The notes: a model not told the origin generated them from the sequence alone. A DNA stretch of 64,000 bases from Bradyrhizobium sp. JYMT SZCCT0180 (GCF_018130165.1 NZ_JAFCLZ010000022.1:1-64000); one strand, 5' to 3'. Counted from the stretch's first letter, positions 34,759 to 44,980 are shown. A program made the numbers and translations.

Positions 34759-35319
34759 GTGGCTGCTGAAGATCCGTCCGTTTCGGGAGTGTCAGGCCGT
34801 TATGCAACGGCCTTGTTCGAGTTGGCGCGCGACGAGAAATCGATCGACGCGGTAAAAGCCGATCTCGATAGATTCGAGGCCATGCTGGCCGACAGCGCTG
34901 ATTTGAAGCGCCTGGTCCGCAGTCCGGTATTCTCGGCAGATGCGCAGTCGAAGGCGCTCACCGCTATACTCGACAAGGCCGGAATTTCGGGCACTTCTGC
35001 CAAATTCCTCAAAGTCCTGACCGCCAATCGCCGGCTGTTCGCCGTCGGCGACGTGATCCGCGCCTTCCGCGCGCTGGTGGCGAAGTTCAAGGGCGAAGCT
35101 ACGGCAGACGTCACCGTCGCCGAAGCGCTCAGCGACAAGAATCTCGACGCTCTCAAGACCGCACTGAAGTCAGTGACGGGCAAGGACGTCGCGCTCAACG
35201 TGAAAGTCGATCCCTCTATTATCGGCGGCCTGGTGGTCAAGCTCGGCAGCCGCATGGTGGATAGTTCGCTTCGCACCAAACTCAATTCGATCAAGCACGC
35301 GATGAAAGAGGCAGGCTGA
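34759..35319 (+). CDS. atpH: F1Fo ATP synthase delta subunit
   Basis: 186 aa (GTG start) stalk subunit linking F1 to the Fo stator. Sequence from VAAEDPSVSGVSGRYATALF to the C-terminal VKLGSRMVDSSLRTKLNSIKHAM is typical of AtpH. The GTG at 34759 matches the start reported for Bradyrhizobium relatives; an upstream TTG at 34735 would add MTAKKSVS. It begins the five-gene F1 operon and its stop overlaps the atpA ATG by one base. Confidence 0.92.
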   Translation: MAAEDPSVSGVSGRYATALFELARDEKSIDAVKADLDRFEAMLADSADLKRLVRSPVFSADAQSKALTAILDKAGISGTSAKFLKVLTANRRLFAVGDVIRAFRALVAKFKGEATADVTVAEALSDKNLDALKTALKSVTGKDVALNVKVDPSIIGGLVVKLGSRMVDSSLRTKLNSIKHAMKEAG

Positions 35320-36848
35320 TGGACATCCGCGCCGCGGAAATTTCCGCGATCCTCAAGGACCAGATCAAGAATTTCGGCCAGGAGGCTGAAGTTACCGAAG
35401 TCGGACAGGTGTTGTCCGTCGGCGACGGCATTGCCCGCGTCTACGGCCTCGACAACGTCCAGGCCGGTGAGATGGTCGAGTTCGAGAACGGTACCCGCGG
35501 CATGGCGCTCAACCTCGAAACCGACAACGTCGGTATCGTGATCTTCGGCGCCGACCGCGAGATCAAGGAAGGCCAGACCGTCAAGCGCACCCGCGCCATC
35601 GTCGATACGCCCGTCGGCAAGGGCCTGCTCGGCCGCGTCGTCGACGCGCTCGGCAACCCGATCGACGGCAAAGGTCCGATCCAGGCCACCGAACGCAAGC
35701 GCGTCGACGTCAAGGCGCCCGGCATCATTCCGCGCAAGTCGGTCAACGAGCCGATGGCGACCGGCCTCAAAGCGATCGATGCACTGATCCCGGTCGGCCG
35801 TGGCCAGCGCGAACTGATCATCGGCGACCGCCAGACCGGCAAGACCGCGATCGCGCTCGACACCATTCTGAACCAGAAGCCGCTCAACGCGCAGCCGGAC
35901 GAGAACATCAAGCTGTATTGCGTCTATGTCGCGATCGGCCAGAAGCGCTCCACCGTCGCCCAGTTCGTGAAGGTGCTCGAAGAGCAGGGCGCGCTGGAAT
36001 ATTCGATCGTGGTCGCCGCTACCGCGTCCGACCCGGCGCCGATGCAGTACATCGCGCCGTTCACCGGCTGCACGATGGGCGAATATTTCCGCGACAACGG
36101 CATGCACGCCGTCATCATCTATGACGATTTGTCCAAGCAGGCCGTCGCCTACCGTCAGATGTCGCTGCTGCTGCGCCGTCCGCCGGGCCGCGAAGCCTAT
36201 CCCGGCGACGTGTTCTACCTGCATTCCCGCCTGCTCGAGCGCGCCGCCAAGCTCAACAAGGACCAGGGCTCGGGCTCGCTGACCGCTCTGCCGGTCATTG
36301 AAACCCAGGCCAACGACGTGTCGGCCTACATTCCGACCAACGTGATTTCGATTACCGACGGTCAGATCTTCCTGGAAACCGATCTGTTCTTCCAGGGCAT
36401 CCGTCCCGCAGTGAACGTCGGTCTGTCGGTGTCGCGCGTCGGATCGTCGGCGCAGACCAAGGCGATGAAAAAGGTCGCCGGCAAGATCAAGGGTGAGCTG
36501 GCGCAGTACCGCGAAATGGCGGCGTTCGCGCAGTTCGGTTCCGACCTCGACGCCTCGACACAGCGCCTGCTGAACCGCGGTTCGCGCCTGACCGAACTCC
36601 TGAAGCAGCCGCAGTTCTCGCCGCTGAAGATGGAAGAGCAGGTCTGCGTGATCTGGGCCGGCACCAACGGCTATCTCGATGCGCTTCCGCTCAACAAGGT
36701 GCGTCCTTTCGAAGACGGCCTGCTGTCGCTGCTGCGCGGCAAGAACGTCGAAATCCTCAACAGCATCCGCGAAAGCCGCGATCTCAGCGACGAAACTGCG
36801 GGCAAGCTGAAGGCGGTTGTCGAGAGTTTCTCCAAGACGCTTGCATAA
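35319..36848 (+). CDS. atpA: F1Fo ATP synthase alpha subunit
   Basis: 509 aa non-catalytic nucleotide-binding subunit of the F1 hexamer. Start MDIRAAEISAILKDQIKNF, P-loop GDRQTGKTAIALD and the signature PAVNVGLSVSRVGSSAQ are all as expected. It overlaps the atpH stop by one nt, so they are coupled. A large palindromic repeat separates it from atpG. Confidence 0.98.
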   Translation: MDIRAAEISAILKDQIKNFGQEAEVTEVGQVLSVGDGIARVYGLDNVQAGEMVEFENGTRGMALNLETDNVGIVIFGADREIKEGQTVKRTRAIVDTPVGKGLLGRVVDALGNPIDGKGPIQATERKRVDVKAPGIIPRKSVNEPMATGLKAIDALIPVGRGQRELIIGDRQTGKTAIALDTILNQKPLNAQPDENIKLYCVYVAIGQKRSTVAQFVKVLEEQGALEYSIVVAATASDPAPMQYIAPFTGCTMGEYFRDNGMHAVIIYDDLSKQAVAYRQMSLLLRRPPGREAYPGDVFYLHSRLLERAAKLNKDQGSGSLTALPVIETQANDVSAYIPTNVISITDGQIFLETDLFFQGIRPAVNVGLSVSRVGSSAQTKAMKKVAGKIKGELAQYREMAAFAQFGSDLDASTQRLLNRGSRLTELLKQPQFSPLKMEEQVCVIWAGTNGYLDALPLNKVRPFEDGLLSLLRGKNVEILNSIRESRDLSDETAGKLKAVVESFSKTLA

Positions 36849-36851
36849 TCC

Positions 36852-36939
36852 GTCATGGCCGGGCTCGTCCCGGCCATCCACGTCTTTTGGCGTGGAGAAA
36901 AGACAAGACGTGGATGCCCGGCACGAGGCCGGGCATGAC
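36852..36939. repeat. Palindromic repeat between atpA and atpG
   Basis: GTCATGGCCGGGCTCGTCCC...CACGTCTT pairs with AAGACGTGGATGCCCGGC...GCCGGGCATGAC. The type, with a GGCCGGG core and CCACGTCTT loop-proximal arms, is common in Bradyrhizobium intergenic regions. It fills most of the 144-nt gap inside the operon. Confidence 0.7.
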
Positions 36940-36992
36940 CAACGAGGGGTTCGCGGCCGGGCTGAAAAGCAGGTCGCAAGGGTGAACTAAGA

Positions 36993-37871
36993 ATGGCTTC
37001 ACTGAAAGACATGCGGGTCCGCATCGCCTCGACCAAGGCGACGCAGAAGATCACCAAGGCCATGCAGATGGTCGCGGCCTCCAAGCTGCGCCGCGCGCAG
37101 ACCGCCGCCGAAGCGGCGCGGCCCTACGCGGAAAAGATGGACGCGGTGATCTCCAACATCGCAACCGCCGCCGCGGGTTCGCCCGGCGCGCCGGCGCTGC
37201 TGGCCGGTACCGGTAACGATCAGGTTCACCTGCTGCTGGTTTGCACCGGCGAGCGCGGTCTGTCGGGCGCATTCAATTCGTCGATCGTGCGTCTGGCGCG
37301 CGAACGCGCGTTGTCGCTGATCGCCCAGGGCAAAGAGGTCAAGTTCTTCTGCGTCGGCCGCAAGGGCTACGAGCAGCTCCGCCGCCAGTTCGACAAGCAG
37401 ATCGTCGAACATCTCGACCTGAAATCGGTGCGTCAGCTCGGCTTCATCAATGCCGAAGATATCGCCAAGAAGGTTCTGGCGCGTTTCGATGCCAGCGAAT
37501 TCGACGTCTGCACGCTGTTCTATTCGCGCTTCAAGTCCGTGATCTCCCAGATCCCGACCGCGCAGCAGATCATTCCGCTGGTGGTGGAAGCGCCGGCCGC
37601 GAATGCCGGTCCGTCCACGTCCTACGAATATGAGCCGGAAGAAGACGAGATCCTGACGCGCCTGTTGCCGCGCAATCTCGCGGTGCAGATTTTCCGCGCG
37701 CTGCTGGAAAACAACGCCTCGTTCTACGGCGCGCAGATGAGCGCGATGGACAACGCCACCCGCAACGCCGGCGACATGATCCGCAAGCAGACCCTTATCT
37801 ACAACCGCACCCGTCAGGCCCAGATCACCAAGGAGCTGATCGAAATCATCTCCGGCGCCGAGGCTCTCTAG
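36993..37871 (+). CDS. atpG: F1Fo ATP synthase gamma subunit
   Basis: 292 aa rotor shaft of F1. The N-terminal helix starts MASLKDMRVRIASTKATQKITKAMQMVAASK, read from its first residues as MASLKDMRVRIASTKATQ. The C-terminal helix ends in IYNRTRQAQITKELIEIISG, which is the strongest family signature. It rotates within the alpha3-beta3 ring. Intact length. The gene is co-directional between atpA and atpD. Confidence 0.97.
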   Translation: MASLKDMRVRIASTKATQKITKAMQMVAASKLRRAQTAAEAARPYAEKMDAVISNIATAAAGSPGAPALLAGTGNDQVHLLLVCTGERGLSGAFNSSIVRLARERALSLIAQGKEVKFFCVGRKGYEQLRRQFDKQIVEHLDLKSVRQLGFINAEDIAKKVLARFDASEFDVCTLFYSRFKSVISQIPTAQQIIPLVVEAPAANAGPSTSYEYEPEEDEILTRLLPRNLAVQIFRALLENNASFYGAQMSAMDNATRNAGDMIRKQTLIYNRTRQAQITKELIEIISGAEAL

Positions 37872-37926
37872 CCATTCGCGCGACACCCTGACTTCCGAAA
37901 GACAAGAATTCGAAGGAGAGAGTTTT

Positions 37927-39369
<1,443 letters not shown>

Positions 39370-39376
39370 GTTACTT

Positions 39377-39484
39377 CGTCATTGCCGGCCAAAAGTGCGA
39401 AGCGCGTCTTCACACCAATGACCCGGCAATCCATCGCCAAGAAAATTCTCTTGATGGACCCGCGGGTCAAGCCCGCGGGTGACA
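39377..39484. repeat. Palindromic repeat between atpD and atpC
   Basis: CGTCATTGCCGGCC...AATGACCCGGCAATCCATC continues into GATGGACCCGCGGGTC-AA-GCCCGCGGGTGAC. This is a compound repeat with CCCGCGGG arms near its 3' end. It fills most of the 137-nt gap in the operon, so both internal operon gaps that exceed 100 nt hold repeats. Confidence 0.65.
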
Positions 39485-39506
39485 GCGGAAAAGAACGGAA
39501 AGATCC

Positions 39507-39914
39507 ATGGCCACGTTCCACTTCGATCTGGTTTCCCCCGAAAAACTCTCCTTCTCCGGCGAGGTCGATCAGGTTGACGTCCCCGGCGTGGAAGGCGATT
39601 TCGGCGTGCTGGCCGGCCATGCGCCGGTTGTGGCCGCGGTCCGTCCCGGCATCCTGACCATCACCTCCGGCGGCACGCATCAGAAGATTATCGTGCTCGG
39701 CGGTCTCGCCGAAATGTCGGAGAAGGGCCTCACCGTGCTGGCCGATGTTGCCACCTCGATTCAGGACATCGATCGGGCCCAGTTTGCCGAGACGATTGCC
39801 GAGATGGAAGCCAAGCTCGCCGAGAAGGAAGGCTCCGAACTCGACCACGCGATCGAGCGGCTCGATCACTTCAAGAGCATCGAGCATCAGCTCGGCTCCA
39901 CGGCGATGCATTAA
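39507..39914 (+). CDS. atpC: F1Fo ATP synthase epsilon subunit
   Basis: 135 aa, beta-sandwich plus C-terminal helical hairpin. The start ATFHFDLVSPEKLSFSGEVD and the block VPGVEGDFGVLAGHAP are typical of AtpC. It couples the gamma shaft to the c-ring and can inhibit ATP hydrolysis. It is the last gene of atpHAGDC and is followed by a strong terminator. Confidence 0.96.
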   Translation: MATFHFDLVSPEKLSFSGEVDQVDVPGVEGDFGVLAGHAPVVAAVRPGILTITSGGTHQKIIVLGGLAEMSEKGLTVLADVATSIQDIDRAQFAETIAEMEAKLAEKEGSELDHAIERLDHFKSIEHQLGSTAMH

Positions 39915-39960
39915 GCCCCGGGGTCCGCTCCGGGGCGCAATGAAGGCCCCTGAAAAACAC

Positions 39961-39998
39961 CAGCGCTCGTCACACCGTGACGGGCGCTGAACTTTTTG
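39961..39998 (+). terminator. Rho-independent terminator of the atp operon
   Basis: A 13-bp stem CAGCGCTCGTCAC / GTGACGGGCGCTG with loop ACC is followed by AACTTTTTGC. One G-T pair is allowed. It sits 46 nt past the atpC stop. Confidence 0.85.
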
Positions 39999-40112
39999 CG
40001 GCTGTATTTCTTTCGCGAGCCGTCCCGGCTGTGCCCGGAACCGCTACAGTTGCGCCCGGGAACTTCTGACGGCATTCTCCCGTACCAGAACGTGGTCCGG
40101 GGCTGTTTTTTA

Positions 40113-41720
40113 ATGAAGCGCAAGATCGCGGCGATTTTTGCGGCCGATATTGCCGGCTACAGCCGCCTGATGTCCGAGGACGAAGAGGAAACGCTGCGGC
40201 GGCTCGCGTCCTATCGTCAGGTGACCGACGATTTCATCGCCAAATACGGTGGCCGCATTTTCAATACCGCGGGGGACGCGGTGCTTGCCGAATTCCCGAG
40301 CGCGGTGGAAGCCGTACGCTGCGCCATCGATATTCAGGAAAGCCTGCGCACCCGCAACATGGCGTATCCGCCGAGCCGGCAGATGTCGTTTCGCATCGGC
40401 ATCACGATCGGCGATGTGGTCGAGCGCGACGGCGACCTGCTGGGCGAAGGCGTCAACATCGCCGCACGGCTCGAGGGCCTCGCCGAGGTCGGTGGCATCT
40501 GCGTCTCGCGCGCGGTGCACGAGCAGGTCGCTAACAAATTGTCGGTGCAGTTCGCCGATATCGGCGCGCAGGAAGTGAAGAACATCCCAACCCCGGTGCA
40601 TGCCTTCATGGTGGCGATGCGGCGCGAGGATGGCTCCTACTCGACGCCGCAGGTCAAGAAGCCGATCAAGGCTTCGGATCACGGTGCGCCAAACTGGATG
40701 TGGCCAGCTGCGGTCACCCTGGTCGGTTTGGCCGCGATCGGCGTCGGCGGCTTTCTGTATTTCACCAAGCTTGAGAACATGGCGGCGAAACAGGCGCCGC
40801 AAGTAGCGAGCAGCCGTGTGAGCGCGGCGCCGGCGCCAGCGTCTGTCTCGCCGGCGGCTGCACCATCATCTCCATCGCCTTCTTCGCCGTCTGGTGAGAC
40901 CCTCGCAATCGCTGCCGTGCCGTTTGTCGGTGAGCGAATTCGCGCGGTGCTCGAAAAGGAGTACGTGCCGGGCAACGACTTCAAGGCGGTCGCGCTTAAC
41001 TTCAGCGGATTCAACGCCTTCGTCACGGGGCAGGCGAGTGAAGACGTGGCAAAAGGCATGGCGGTCGAGCAATGCCAGAAGCGCGCGGACAGCGCTTCGT
41101 CACCGCGAAAATGCGAACTCTATGCTGTCGGCAACAAAGTCGTTTATGCGCACGGCAAGCCGCCCATGCCGCCGCCGCCCTGGATCAAACACGACCAGAC
41201 AATCGAACGGCCATTTTCCTCAAAGGAGATGCCGTTGACGCGTGAGCCCGGCAAGGCGCGGATTGAAAATATCTATGTGCCGGCCCGTAAGACCAAGATG
41301 CTGGCAGTCGGTCCCGGCGTCGGTCAATACTACATGACCCTTGGTGTGGATACGGTCGAGGAGGCGGCGCGACGGACTCTGGAATCGTGTGGCGCCATCG
41401 CCGGCGTTCCCTGCATGATCGTAGCGCTGAACGACACGTTCATCATTCCAGTTCCGGCAACCATGAAGGTTACCGGTTTCTTCAAGGCCGCAGACACGAC
41501 GCTGATCGCACCTGAAGCGCGCGACGAGGCTGCGCGCAGACTTGCCGATGCCGCGAGTGGATGGAGCGCGGTCGCGGTAGGCGCCGCCAGGCGGCCTGGT
41601 CTGGGATTGAAGCAAGCCAGTGAGCAAGCCGCAGTCAACGAAGCCCTCAGCGACTGTGCCAAGCGCGACAGCGATTGTCGCGTGGTCGCGGTCGGGCCGT
41701 TTACGGTCGGGCCCAACTAG
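40113..41720 (+). CDS. Class III adenylate/guanylate cyclase with Cys-paired periplasmic region
   Basis: 535 aa from the ATG at 40113 (MKRKIAAIFAADIAG). The N-terminal cyclase domain has both metal aspartates (D12 in FAADIAGYS, D55 in NTAGDAVLAE) and the transition-state N115 and R119 in GEGVNIAARLEG. One transmembrane helix follows (about 195-217), then a Pro/Ser/Ala-rich linker. The C-terminal part (about 265-535) would be periplasmic and has three short modules with a Cys pair each: C321/C334, C426/C434, C515/C522. Each pair ends near an aliphatic strand such as CELYAVGN or CRVVAVGP. The periplasmic part is DUF4189-like in style. The likely product is cAMP; the trigger is unknown. Confidence 0.85.
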   Translation: MKRKIAAIFAADIAGYSRLMSEDEEETLRRLASYRQVTDDFIAKYGGRIFNTAGDAVLAEFPSAVEAVRCAIDIQESLRTRNMAYPPSRQMSFRIGITIGDVVERDGDLLGEGVNIAARLEGLAEVGGICVSRAVHEQVANKLSVQFADIGAQEVKNIPTPVHAFMVAMRREDGSYSTPQVKKPIKASDHGAPNWMWPAAVTLVGLAAIGVGGFLYFTKLENMAAKQAPQVASSRVSAAPAPASVSPAAAPSSPSPSSPSGETLAIAAVPFVGERIRAVLEKEYVPGNDFKAVALNFSGFNAFVTGQASEDVAKGMAVEQCQKRADSASSPRKCELYAVGNKVVYAHGKPPMPPPPWIKHDQTIERPFSSKEMPLTREPGKARIENIYVPARKTKMLAVGPGVGQYYMTLGVDTVEEAARRTLESCGAIAGVPCMIVALNDTFIIPVPATMKVTGFFKAADTTLIAPEARDEAARRLADAASGWSAVAVGAARRPGLGLKQASEQAAVNEALSDCAKRDSDCRVVAVGPFTVGPN

Positions 41721-41729
41721 CGGCTTATA

Positions 41730-42386
41730 TCAGCCTTGGCGCTTCATCCCACGCAACAAGGCCGGCAATCCGGCCAGATCTTTCAGTATGAAATCGGCGA
41801 GCGCGGCATCGGGCCAGCGCACATGGTTGCGACCCCACGGCCCGCGCTCAAGTAAGGCGGTCTTCATGCCAAAATTCCGTGCCGGAATGACGTCGTTATC
41901 GAGACGGTCACCGACATAGAGCACTTCCGCTGGATCAAGGTCAGTCATCGCGAGCGTTTTGCGATAGAAATCAAGCGAAGGCTTGTCGACGCCGAGTTCC
42001 GCCGATGTCGTGATCAATCTGGCCTCCAGCCCGAACGATTCGAGCGCGGCCTTGGCCGTGGGCGGTTGATTGCCGGCGATACCGACAAACCAGCCGTCTT
42101 GCGTCAGTTCGGACAGGCACGGCCTGGCGTCGGCATAGAGATCGCGCGCTTCAATCCTGAAATCAGTTCCGGTTCGCTTGCGCTCGGCGGCGGCGGCGCG
42201 GACGTCAAAACCCGGCCGCAGCCGCTCGAAGATCAGGCGGTAATTTTCGCCTTTGGCGATGATATCGTCGAGCACGGTCAGAAACTCGGCCCGATCGACG
42301 CCCATGGTGTCGGCCCAGCCGTGCAGCAGGCGCGTTTCGTCGATCAGCGTCTCGCCAACGTCGAAAAATATTGCACGGATAGGCAT
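41730..42386 (-). CDS. HAD-family hydrolase
   Basis: 218 aa from the ATG at 42386 (MPIRAIFFDVGETLID). Motif I is FFDVGETLID, where the second Asp of the usual DxD is Gly-Glu, as in many HAD class 1 proteins. Motif II is the S/T region IAGNQ and motif IV is VLYVGDRLDNDVIPA. A subclass I cap (helical) lies between motif I and about residue 85. Substrate is unknown. It lies 10 nt downstream of rppH on the same strand, so the two are likely co-transcribed. Confidence 0.85.
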   Translation of the reverse strand: MPIRAIFFDVGETLIDETRLLHGWADTMGVDRAEFLTVLDDIIAKGENYRLIFERLRPGFDVRAAAAERKRTGTDFRIEARDLYADARPCLSELTQDGWFVGIAGNQPPTAKAALESFGLEARLITTSAELGVDKPSLDFYRKTLAMTDLDPAEVLYVGDRLDNDVIPARNFGMKTALLERGPWGRNHVRWPDAALADFILKDLAGLPALLRGMKRQG

Positions 42387-42396
42387 CGGCACTTTC

Positions 42397-42903
42397 TCAA
42401 GTAGGCGTGGCTGCAAATCGAGCGAACGCCGTGGCGACGGCCATGTACACCTCGCGCCGAAACGGCACCACGAGACCGGCGACGCGGTCGAGCCGTTCCC
42501 AGCGCCATTGGTCGAATTCGGCCGGCTGCCCGTTGCGCGGTGTCAGCGGGTCGATCTCGTCATCGCGCCCGGTGTAGCGCAGCGCGAACCATTTCTGCCG
42601 CTGGCCGCGAAACTTGGCAAGGCGATGCGAGGGAGGGCCGTCATAGGGCGGAAATTCGTACGTCATCCAGTCGGTTTCACCGAGATGCTCGGCGCTGACC
42701 GCGCCGGTCTCCTCCCAGAGTTCGCGCATCACGGCATCGCGCGGGTTCTCGTCGGCGTCGATGCCGCCCTGCGGCATCTGCCATTCGAGGCCGGGGAGGA
42801 TGATCTCGGGTCCATCGTCGCGGAAGCGCCGGCCGATCAGCACCTGACCGGCGGCGTTGAACAAGGCGATCCCGACATTGGGGCGGTAGGGTTTGTCTGA
42901 CAT
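42397..42903 (-). CDS. rppH: RNA pyrophosphohydrolase RppH (first copy)
   Basis: 168 aa Nudix hydrolase that removes pyrophosphate from 5' triphosphate RNA ends to start decay. The N-terminal YRPNVGIALFNAAGQVLIGRR and the Nudix box G46-x5-E52-x7-REL-W-EE-T-G67 are complete. The 60-nt gap to the upstream second Nudix gene is filled by a Rhizobiales repeat that ends directly at this ATG. The HAD gene follows closely. Tandem RppH paralogues are discussed in the findings. Confidence 0.92.
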   Translation of the reverse strand: MSDKPYRPNVGIALFNAAGQVLIGRRFRDDGPEIILPGLEWQMPQGGIDADENPRDAVMRELWEETGAVSAEHLGETDWMTYEFPPYDGPPSHRLAKFRGQRQKWFALRYTGRDDEIDPLTPRNGQPAEFDQWRWERLDRVAGLVVPFRREVYMAVATAFARFAATPT

Positions 42904-42904
42904 G

Positions 42905-42956
42905 GCGTTCTCGAGCGAAGTGGGCACTGGTTCGCGTTGAGAAAACGCGTCAAAAC
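42905..42956 (+). repeat. Rhizobiales dispersed palindrome in the rppH spacer
   Basis: GCGTTCTCGAGCGAAGTGGG and TTCGCGTTGAGAAAACGC form the arms. It is a close copy of the elements at 6502 and 62296. On the minus strand the element ends one base before the rppH ATG, so it contributes the untranslated leader and the region where the ribosome binds. Confidence 0.8.
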
Positions 42957-42963
42957 TAGACAA

Positions 42964-43467
42964 CTACAAGCCCGCGAGGCCGGAAAATTCCTTCACCACG
43001 CGCTCATAGACCGGCCGCTTGAACGGCACGATCAGGCTCGGAAGATTCTTCATCGGTTCCCAGCGCCAGCTGATGAATTCGGCCTTATGGCCGCCGCCGG
43101 GGCTCGCGACATTGATCTCGCTGTCCTTGCCGGTGAAGCGGACCGCAAACCATTTCTGGCGCTGCCCGCGGTACCGGCCCTTCCATGTGCGGCCGGCCAC
43201 GGTGCGCGGAATGTCGTAGATCAGCCAGTCGGCGACCTCGCCGAGTTTCTCCACCGATCGAACGCTGGTTTCCTCATAGAGTTCGCGCTTTGCCGCCGCC
43301 CAGGTGTCCTCGCCGGGATCGACGCCGCCTTGCGGCATCTGCCAGACGTGCGTTTCGTCGACATGCTCGATGCCGCCGGCGCGACGACCGATGAAGACCA
43401 GCCCCGCTGCGTTGATCAGCATCATGCCGACGCATGTCCGGTAAGGCAGGTCTTCGTAGCGCGCCAT
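42964..43467 (-). CDS. Nudix hydrolase, RppH-like (second copy)
   Basis: 167 aa from the ATG at 43467 (MARYEDLPYRTCVG). It has the RppH-type block VWQMPQGGVDPGED and a Nudix box G47-x5-E53-x7-REL-Y-EE-T-S68, with serine where the consensus has glycine. The metal-binding glutamates are kept, so activity is plausible. It is upstream of the first copy on the same strand. Which of the two is the main RNA pyrophosphohydrolase is not clear from sequence. Confidence 0.88.
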   Translation of the reverse strand: MARYEDLPYRTCVGMMLINAAGLVFIGRRAGGIEHVDETHVWQMPQGGVDPGEDTWAAAKRELYEETSVRSVEKLGEVADWLIYDIPRTVAGRTWKGRYRGQRQKWFAVRFTGKDSEINVASPGGGHKAEFISWRWEPMKNLPSLIVPFKRPVYERVVKEFSGLAGL

Positions 43468-43560
43468 TCCGTCGTTTTTCCTTGCAGGTTTCCTACACAC
43501 AATTCGAGCGATCGGGCGGCGCAATCCGGCAATGCCGGATCGGCGCCATCAGGTTGATCC

Positions 43561-44766
43561 CTAGCCTGATTTTGATTTCAGCATCGCCGTTGTCAATGGC
43601 ACAAGCAGGATGCCGCGGGTCTCGAGCGTCTTGATCCAGGCGGCGAGCCGTTCGATCGAAATCGGTAGGGCAGAGGCTACGCCGACGGCCAGGCCGCGTT
43701 CCTTGGCCAGGGTTTCGAGCTTGAGCAGCGTCCGGTCGATTTCGGCCGAGGTCGGCACCGCGTCGATGGTGAAATCGGCCTTGGTGAAGGGCATCGCCTG
43801 CCCCGCCGCCAATGCGGGGGCGGCGCTGCGCGGGGTGGAGCCGTCATCGAGATAGCCGAGGCCGCGCTTGGCCGCCTCGCGGATGATCGGCTGCATCACG
43901 GCGTCCGTCGCCACGAAGCGCGCGCCCATGAAATTGGCGATCCCCGCATAGCCCTGGATACGGCTCATATGCCAATATAGGCGGTCAATATTCTGCTCGG
44001 GCGCCAGCGTCGTCAGCAGGGTCTGCGGGCCGGGATCGTTGTCGGGATAATCGAACGGCTCCATCGGAACCTGCAGCAGGATCTCGTGGCGTTGCGCCCG
44101 CGCGCGCTCGGCGAGTTTCGTCGGGTCGGCCCCGTAGGGCGTGAACGCCAGCGTCACGGCGGGCGGCAACTTCATGATGGCATCAACCGTCTTGGCGGCG
44201 CCGACACCGAGGCCCCCGACGACGATGGCGACCACCGGCATTTTGGCGGCCTTGGCGCGGTCGGCGTCGGCGGCATAGACCGTAAATGGCTTCAGGCCGT
44301 CGGCAACCACCGGGATCATGCCGTAGCGCGACTTCTCCAACAGGCGCGGATCGATGCCGGCCATCGCGGTTGCGGGCGCTGTCTCCGCATCGTTCTTGTT
44401 GCCGGCATCGCCGCCGATCACGACGTCCTGCCGCTTGCCGCTGGATCCGTCGATGATGGTGACGGTCTTGTTCTCGCCGGCCGCAGCCTGTTTGGGCGCG
44501 GATGTCGCAGCCTGCCCGGCGGGACCGGACGCGGCTGCGGTGGCTTTCTCGTCAGCCACCGGCGTCTTGCGCATGGCGACGTGCGCGACCGGCTCGCCGC
44601 CAAAGGGATTGTCCGTAAACAGGGCGATAGAGGCAAAGCCGACCAGGAACAGGCCAAGCAGCACGGCCAGCGCCTGCATCGCGGTGAACGGCAGCCGGAA
44701 CCGGCGCTTCTTGCGCTTGGTGTCCTGTCCGAGCGGCGTGCTCAGCTCGTCGGCCGTTTCCGTCAT
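43561..44766 (-). CDS. Divergent polysaccharide deacetylase-family protein (YibQ-like)
   Basis: 401 aa from the ATG at 44766. A basic cytoplasmic N-terminus (KRKKRRFRLP) precedes one membrane anchor (about 34-54) and a Pro/Ala linker. The C-terminal DUF610 domain shows VVAIVVGGLGVGAAKT, LLQVPMEPFDYPDNDPGP and YLDDGSTPRSAA. This envelope protein is found with ctpA and envC in alphaproteobacteria and is linked to cell wall work, but its substrate is unknown. Confidence 0.88.
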   Translation of the reverse strand: MTETADELSTPLGQDTKRKKRRFRLPFTAMQALAVLLGLFLVGFASIALFTDNPFGGEPVAHVAMRKTPVADEKATAAASGPAGQAATSAPKQAAAGENKTVTIIDGSSGKRQDVVIGGDAGNKNDAETAPATAMAGIDPRLLEKSRYGMIPVVADGLKPFTVYAADADRAKAAKMPVVAIVVGGLGVGAAKTVDAIMKLPPAVTLAFTPYGADPTKLAERARAQRHEILLQVPMEPFDYPDNDPGPQTLLTTLAPEQNIDRLYWHMSRIQGYAGIANFMGARFVATDAVMQPIIREAAKRGLGYLDDGSTPRSAAPALAAGQAMPFTKADFTIDAVPTSAEIDRTLLKLETLAKERGLAVGVASALPISIERLAAWIKTLETRGILLVPLTTAMLKSKSG

Positions 44767-44869
44767 GAACCTCCCCGAATCAACCACGCCGACGATACCA
44801 CGATGGACCTGATTCGAGCGCTCGCGACCCGCTCGAAAGCGGTCCACCCCGGGATGGCGCGGGGATATA

Positions 44870-44961
44870 GCGTTTTCGAGCGAAGTGGGACCCGGTTCGC
44901 ATAGCAATCAAGCGTGCGCAGATTGCGTAGACTTATCTGCGGTAGAAAACGCGTTGAAACA
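44870..44961 (+). repeat. Composite repeat: Rhizobiales palindrome with nested palindrome
   Basis: The outer arms GCGTTTTCGAGCGAAGTGGG and GTAGAAAACGCGTTG belong to the same family as 42905. Between them lies an extra segment, GCAATCAAGCGTGCGCAGATT, completed by GCGTAGACTTATCTGCG, whose own arms are CGCAGAT/ATCTGCG. The same nested arrangement occurs at 56857, and the inner part occurs alone at 7536. Confidence 0.75.
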
Positions 44962-44980
44962 AGGATCTGGCACCGGCAAC

